This document shows, one piece after another, positions 6,940 to 8,255 of a stretch of 8,255 nt of DNA. The first letter of the stretch is position 1. Every line of letters starts with the position of its first letter. The DNA comes from an uncultured Lachnospiraceae bacterium (GTDB taxonomy: Bacteria; Bacillota; Clostridia; Lachnospirales; Lachnospiraceae). The stretch lies in contig CACZQT010000090.1 in NCBI GenBank assembly GCA_902783295.1, positions 1 to 8,255 of the forward strand. The letters are read 5' to 3'. The notes beneath the pieces are model-generated. The model was not told the DNA's origin. It saw nothing but the letters and a program-made list of their open reading frames with translations, and did no database searches. Made by a program: the position numbers and the translations under genes.

Positions 6940-6955
6940 GGTTAATTTATTAACC
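6940..6955. promoter_or_regulatory. Operator O2, predicted LacI-family site between the two promoters
   Basis: GGTTAATTTATTAACC has perfect 7-base arms around a TT centre (7 of 8 pairs symmetric). It lies 6 bases upstream of the regulator's -35 box and 23 bases upstream of the operon's -35 box. The centre is TT instead of the CG of the other two sites, so it may bind differently or serve as an auxiliary site. Confidence 0.6.
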
Positions 6956-6961
6956 TGACAC

Positions 6962-6990
6962 TTGACGGATTCTGTATTTTTGCTTATAAT
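6962..6990 (+). promoter_or_regulatory. Promoter of the LacI-family regulator gene
   Basis: TTGACG (6962-6967), a 17-base spacer and a perfect TATAAT (6985-6990) form a strong SigA-type promoter. The expected start is near 6997, inside operator O3, leaving a leader of about 34 bases. Confidence 0.8.
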
Positions 6991-6992
6991 TC

Positions 6993-7008
6993 TGATAAAC
7001 GTTTAACC
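6993..7008. promoter_or_regulatory. Operator O3, predicted autoregulatory site over the regulator's start
   Basis: TGATAAACGTTTAACC has a perfect 10-base core TAAACGTTTA, but its left end departs from the GGTT of the other sites (6 of 8 pairs symmetric). The core AAACGTTT is the same as in the E. coli PurR operator. It starts 2 bases after the -10 box and covers the predicted transcription start of the regulator gene, so binding should repress that gene. Confidence 0.65.
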
Positions 7009-7030
7009 TATTGGAAAGACGGTGTTTTTC

Positions 7031-8053
7031 ATGGCAACCATGCGTGATGTGGCGATCCTGGCAGGCGTATCGACTGCTACTGTATCCCATGTGGTCAACG
7101 GTTCAAAAAAAATCTCGCCCGAAACCACGGAACGGGTGCTGCGGGCGATCTCCCAGGTGAACTATAAGCCCAATACCCTGGCAAAGTCCCTGCGCCTGGG
7201 GCAATCCCATACTATCGGCGTACTGGTAGAAGATATCCGGGGCCTGCCTGTGGCGTCCATCGTCAGCGGCATCAGCGAAACGCTCTCGAAGGGCGGCTAT
7301 AAAACCATCCTCAACGATTTGCATCTGCTTGAGAAACTGTATAATCAGTATGAACAGATCGGTGCCTACCGGCAGCGGATCAACGAAGGCCTGTCTCTGC
7401 TGCAATCGGCCAACGTAGATGGGATCATTTACGTGGCAATGCACGACCGGCATCTGGATTATCTGTTTGACGATATGGAAACGCCTTTGGTGTTCGCCTA
7501 TTCCCATGGCACAGAAAAGGACACCTATGTAACCTACTCCAACCGGGATTCTGCGGCGGACATGGTGCGTTTTCTCATCGGCAAAGGCCATGAGCGCATT
7601 GCAGTAATCGCTGGTCATCCTCATTCCTATCCCACTGCCCAGCGCCTTCTTGGCATTCAGGTAGCTATGCAGCAAGCCGGCTTATCCTTGCCCCAGGAAT
7701 ATATCCGTTACGGGAATTGGGAATACGAATCCGGCATGGAGCAAACCCGGGAGTTGTTGAAGCTGTCTACGCAGCCCACCGCCATCTTTGCCATGAACGA
7801 TCTGATGGCTGCCGGATGCATGGAGGTGCTTGCGTTGGAAGGCTTCCGCATCCCACAGGATATGGCTGTGGCGGGTTTCGATAACCGAGAGATCGCAGCG
7901 TATCTCCAGCCGCCACTGACCACGATCGCCCTGCCAACTACTGAAATAGGAACCAAGGCTGCTCTGCACATCATGGATATGATCAATAATCCACGAATGC
8001 ATCCCGCCCGGGAGATCATTCGCTGCGCTATCGTTAAAAGGGCTTCTGTGTAA
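7031..8053 (+). CDS. LacI/PurR-family transcriptional regulator (340 aa)
   Basis: Residues 1-58 are the DNA-binding part: MATMRDVAILAGVS opens the helix-turn-helix, and 'TATVSHVVNGSKKIS' (15-29) is the recognition helix and turn, close to PurR's 'TTTVSHVIN'. 'YKPNTLAKSLRLG' (45-57) is the hinge whose leucine, in this family, inserts at a central CG. Residues from about 60 form a periplasmic-binding-protein-like sensor ('TIGVLVEDI', 'ANVDGIIYV', 'AIFAMNDLMAAG' at 251-262, 'MAVAGFDNREIAAYLQPPLTTI'). The effector is probably a sugar released by or carried by the neighbouring operon, perhaps arabinose or an arabino-oligosaccharide; this is inferred. The start at 7031 is chosen because family members begin M-A-T-(I/M)-x-D-V-A. 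GTG at 7022 is possible but is only three bases from the weak GGAAAG site, and ATG at 7040 would lose conserved residues. The gene is divergent from the operon it probably controls. Confidence 0.93.
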   Translation: MATMRDVAILAGVSTATVSHVVNGSKKISPETTERVLRAISQVNYKPNTLAKSLRLGQSHTIGVLVEDIRGLPVASIVSGISETLSKGGYKTILNDLHLLEKLYNQYEQIGAYRQRINEGLSLLQSANVDGIIYVAMHDRHLDYLFDDMETPLVFAYSHGTEKDTYVTYSNRDSAADMVRFLIGKGHERIAVIAGHPHSYPTAQRLLGIQVAMQQAGLSLPQEYIRYGNWEYESGMEQTRELLKLSTQPTAIFAMNDLMAAGCMEVLALEGFRIPQDMAVAGFDNREIAAYLQPPLTTIALPTTEIGTKAALHIMDMINNPRMHPAREIIRCAIVKRASV

Positions 8054-8102
8054 GTGTGATATGGCAAATTCTTCCAGTAATTCCACTCGCCGAATTCCCC
8101 GG

Positions 8103-8158
8103 AGACTGCCCCATTTACCGATTGAATACCCTGAGAAACGGCAGTCTTACCCTTTTTT
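8103..8158 (+). terminator. Possible terminator after the regulator gene
   Basis: AGACTGCC (8103-8110) and GGCAGTCT (8140-8147) can form an 8-bp stem with a large 29-base loop. A run of six T follows at 8153-8158. The position between two convergent genes suits a terminator, but the loop is long and the T run is separated from the stem, so the call is tentative. Confidence 0.35.
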
Positions 8159-8255
8159 CTGGTTCTTATCCTCGCTGTACCGTTTTTTGCAATCAGAGCA
8201 GCAAAAATCCGATTTCCCTTTCCTGGCGATAAACACTTTCGCGCAGTTTTTGCAT
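8147..8255 (-). CDS. C-terminal end of a small zinc-ribbon protein (partial)
   Basis: On the - strand a frame enters from the right edge and stops with TAA at 8149-8147, showing 35 residues. It has CKNC at the start, then 'DFCCSDCKKRYSEDKNQK'. A CxxC pair about 14 residues before an 'FC.S..C...Y' pair is the common layout of small zinc-binding ribbons found at the end of many Firmicute hypothetical proteins. The Lys-rich end would suit nucleic-acid contact, but no function can be assigned. The start and most of the protein are outside the window. It converges on the regulator gene. Confidence 0.55.
   Translation of the reverse strand, partial: CKNCAKVFIARKGKSDFCCSDCKKRYSEDKNQKKG

Noticed and set aside
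6993..7008. Catabolite-control (cre) site at O3
   Set aside because: The spacing between TG and CG does not fit the cre pattern TGNAANCG, and the site fits the local TTAACC operator family better.

Overview
The window looks like a chromosomal piece from a Gram-positive, Clostridia-type gut or rumen anaerobe. The evidence is strong AGGAGG-type ribosome binding sites, a sugar ABC importer with no ATPase of its own, a clostridial-type tnpV gene, and moderately GC-rich coding sequence with AT-rich gaps. Exported binding proteins with a plain Ala-X-Ala type signal peptide recall the Christensenellales, but that placement is a weak inference.

Layout. Positions 1-848 (+) are the 3' part of a family 5 (oligopeptide type) solute-binding protein with a very acidic tail, closed by a 15-bp terminator hairpin. 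Positions 909-1698 are an AT-rich junction carrying a solitary tnpV gene (1111-1482, +), its terminator and some inverted repeats. Positions 1699-6824 (-) are a four-gene operon read right to left: sugar-binding protein, two CUT1 permeases and a cytoplasmic GH127 (DUF1680) glycosidase. Positions 6825-7030 are a compact divergent control region. Positions 7031-8053 (+) encode a LacI/PurR-family regulator. Positions 8147-8255 (-) hold the C-terminal end of a small zinc-ribbon protein.

How the genes fit together. The binding protein and the two permeases should import an arabinose-containing oligosaccharide, powered by an ATPase encoded elsewhere (MsmX-like sharing is known for this class). GH127 has no signal peptide and keeps the full zinc/cysteine/glutamate catalytic set of beta-L-arabinofuranosidases, so cleavage should happen inside the cell. 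The LacI regulator is divergent from the operon. The gap between them holds two good sigma-70 type promoters and three 16-bp palindromes that share the half-site TTAACC. One lies just after the predicted operon start, one over the predicted regulator start and one between the promoters. This predicts substrate-relieved repression of the operon plus autoregulation, possibly with DNA looping.

The most informative points are the three-operator array, a perfect 14-bp hairpin between the binding-protein and permease genes that could set their expression ratio, and the self-contained import-then-hydrolyse locus. No clearly new type of system is visible.
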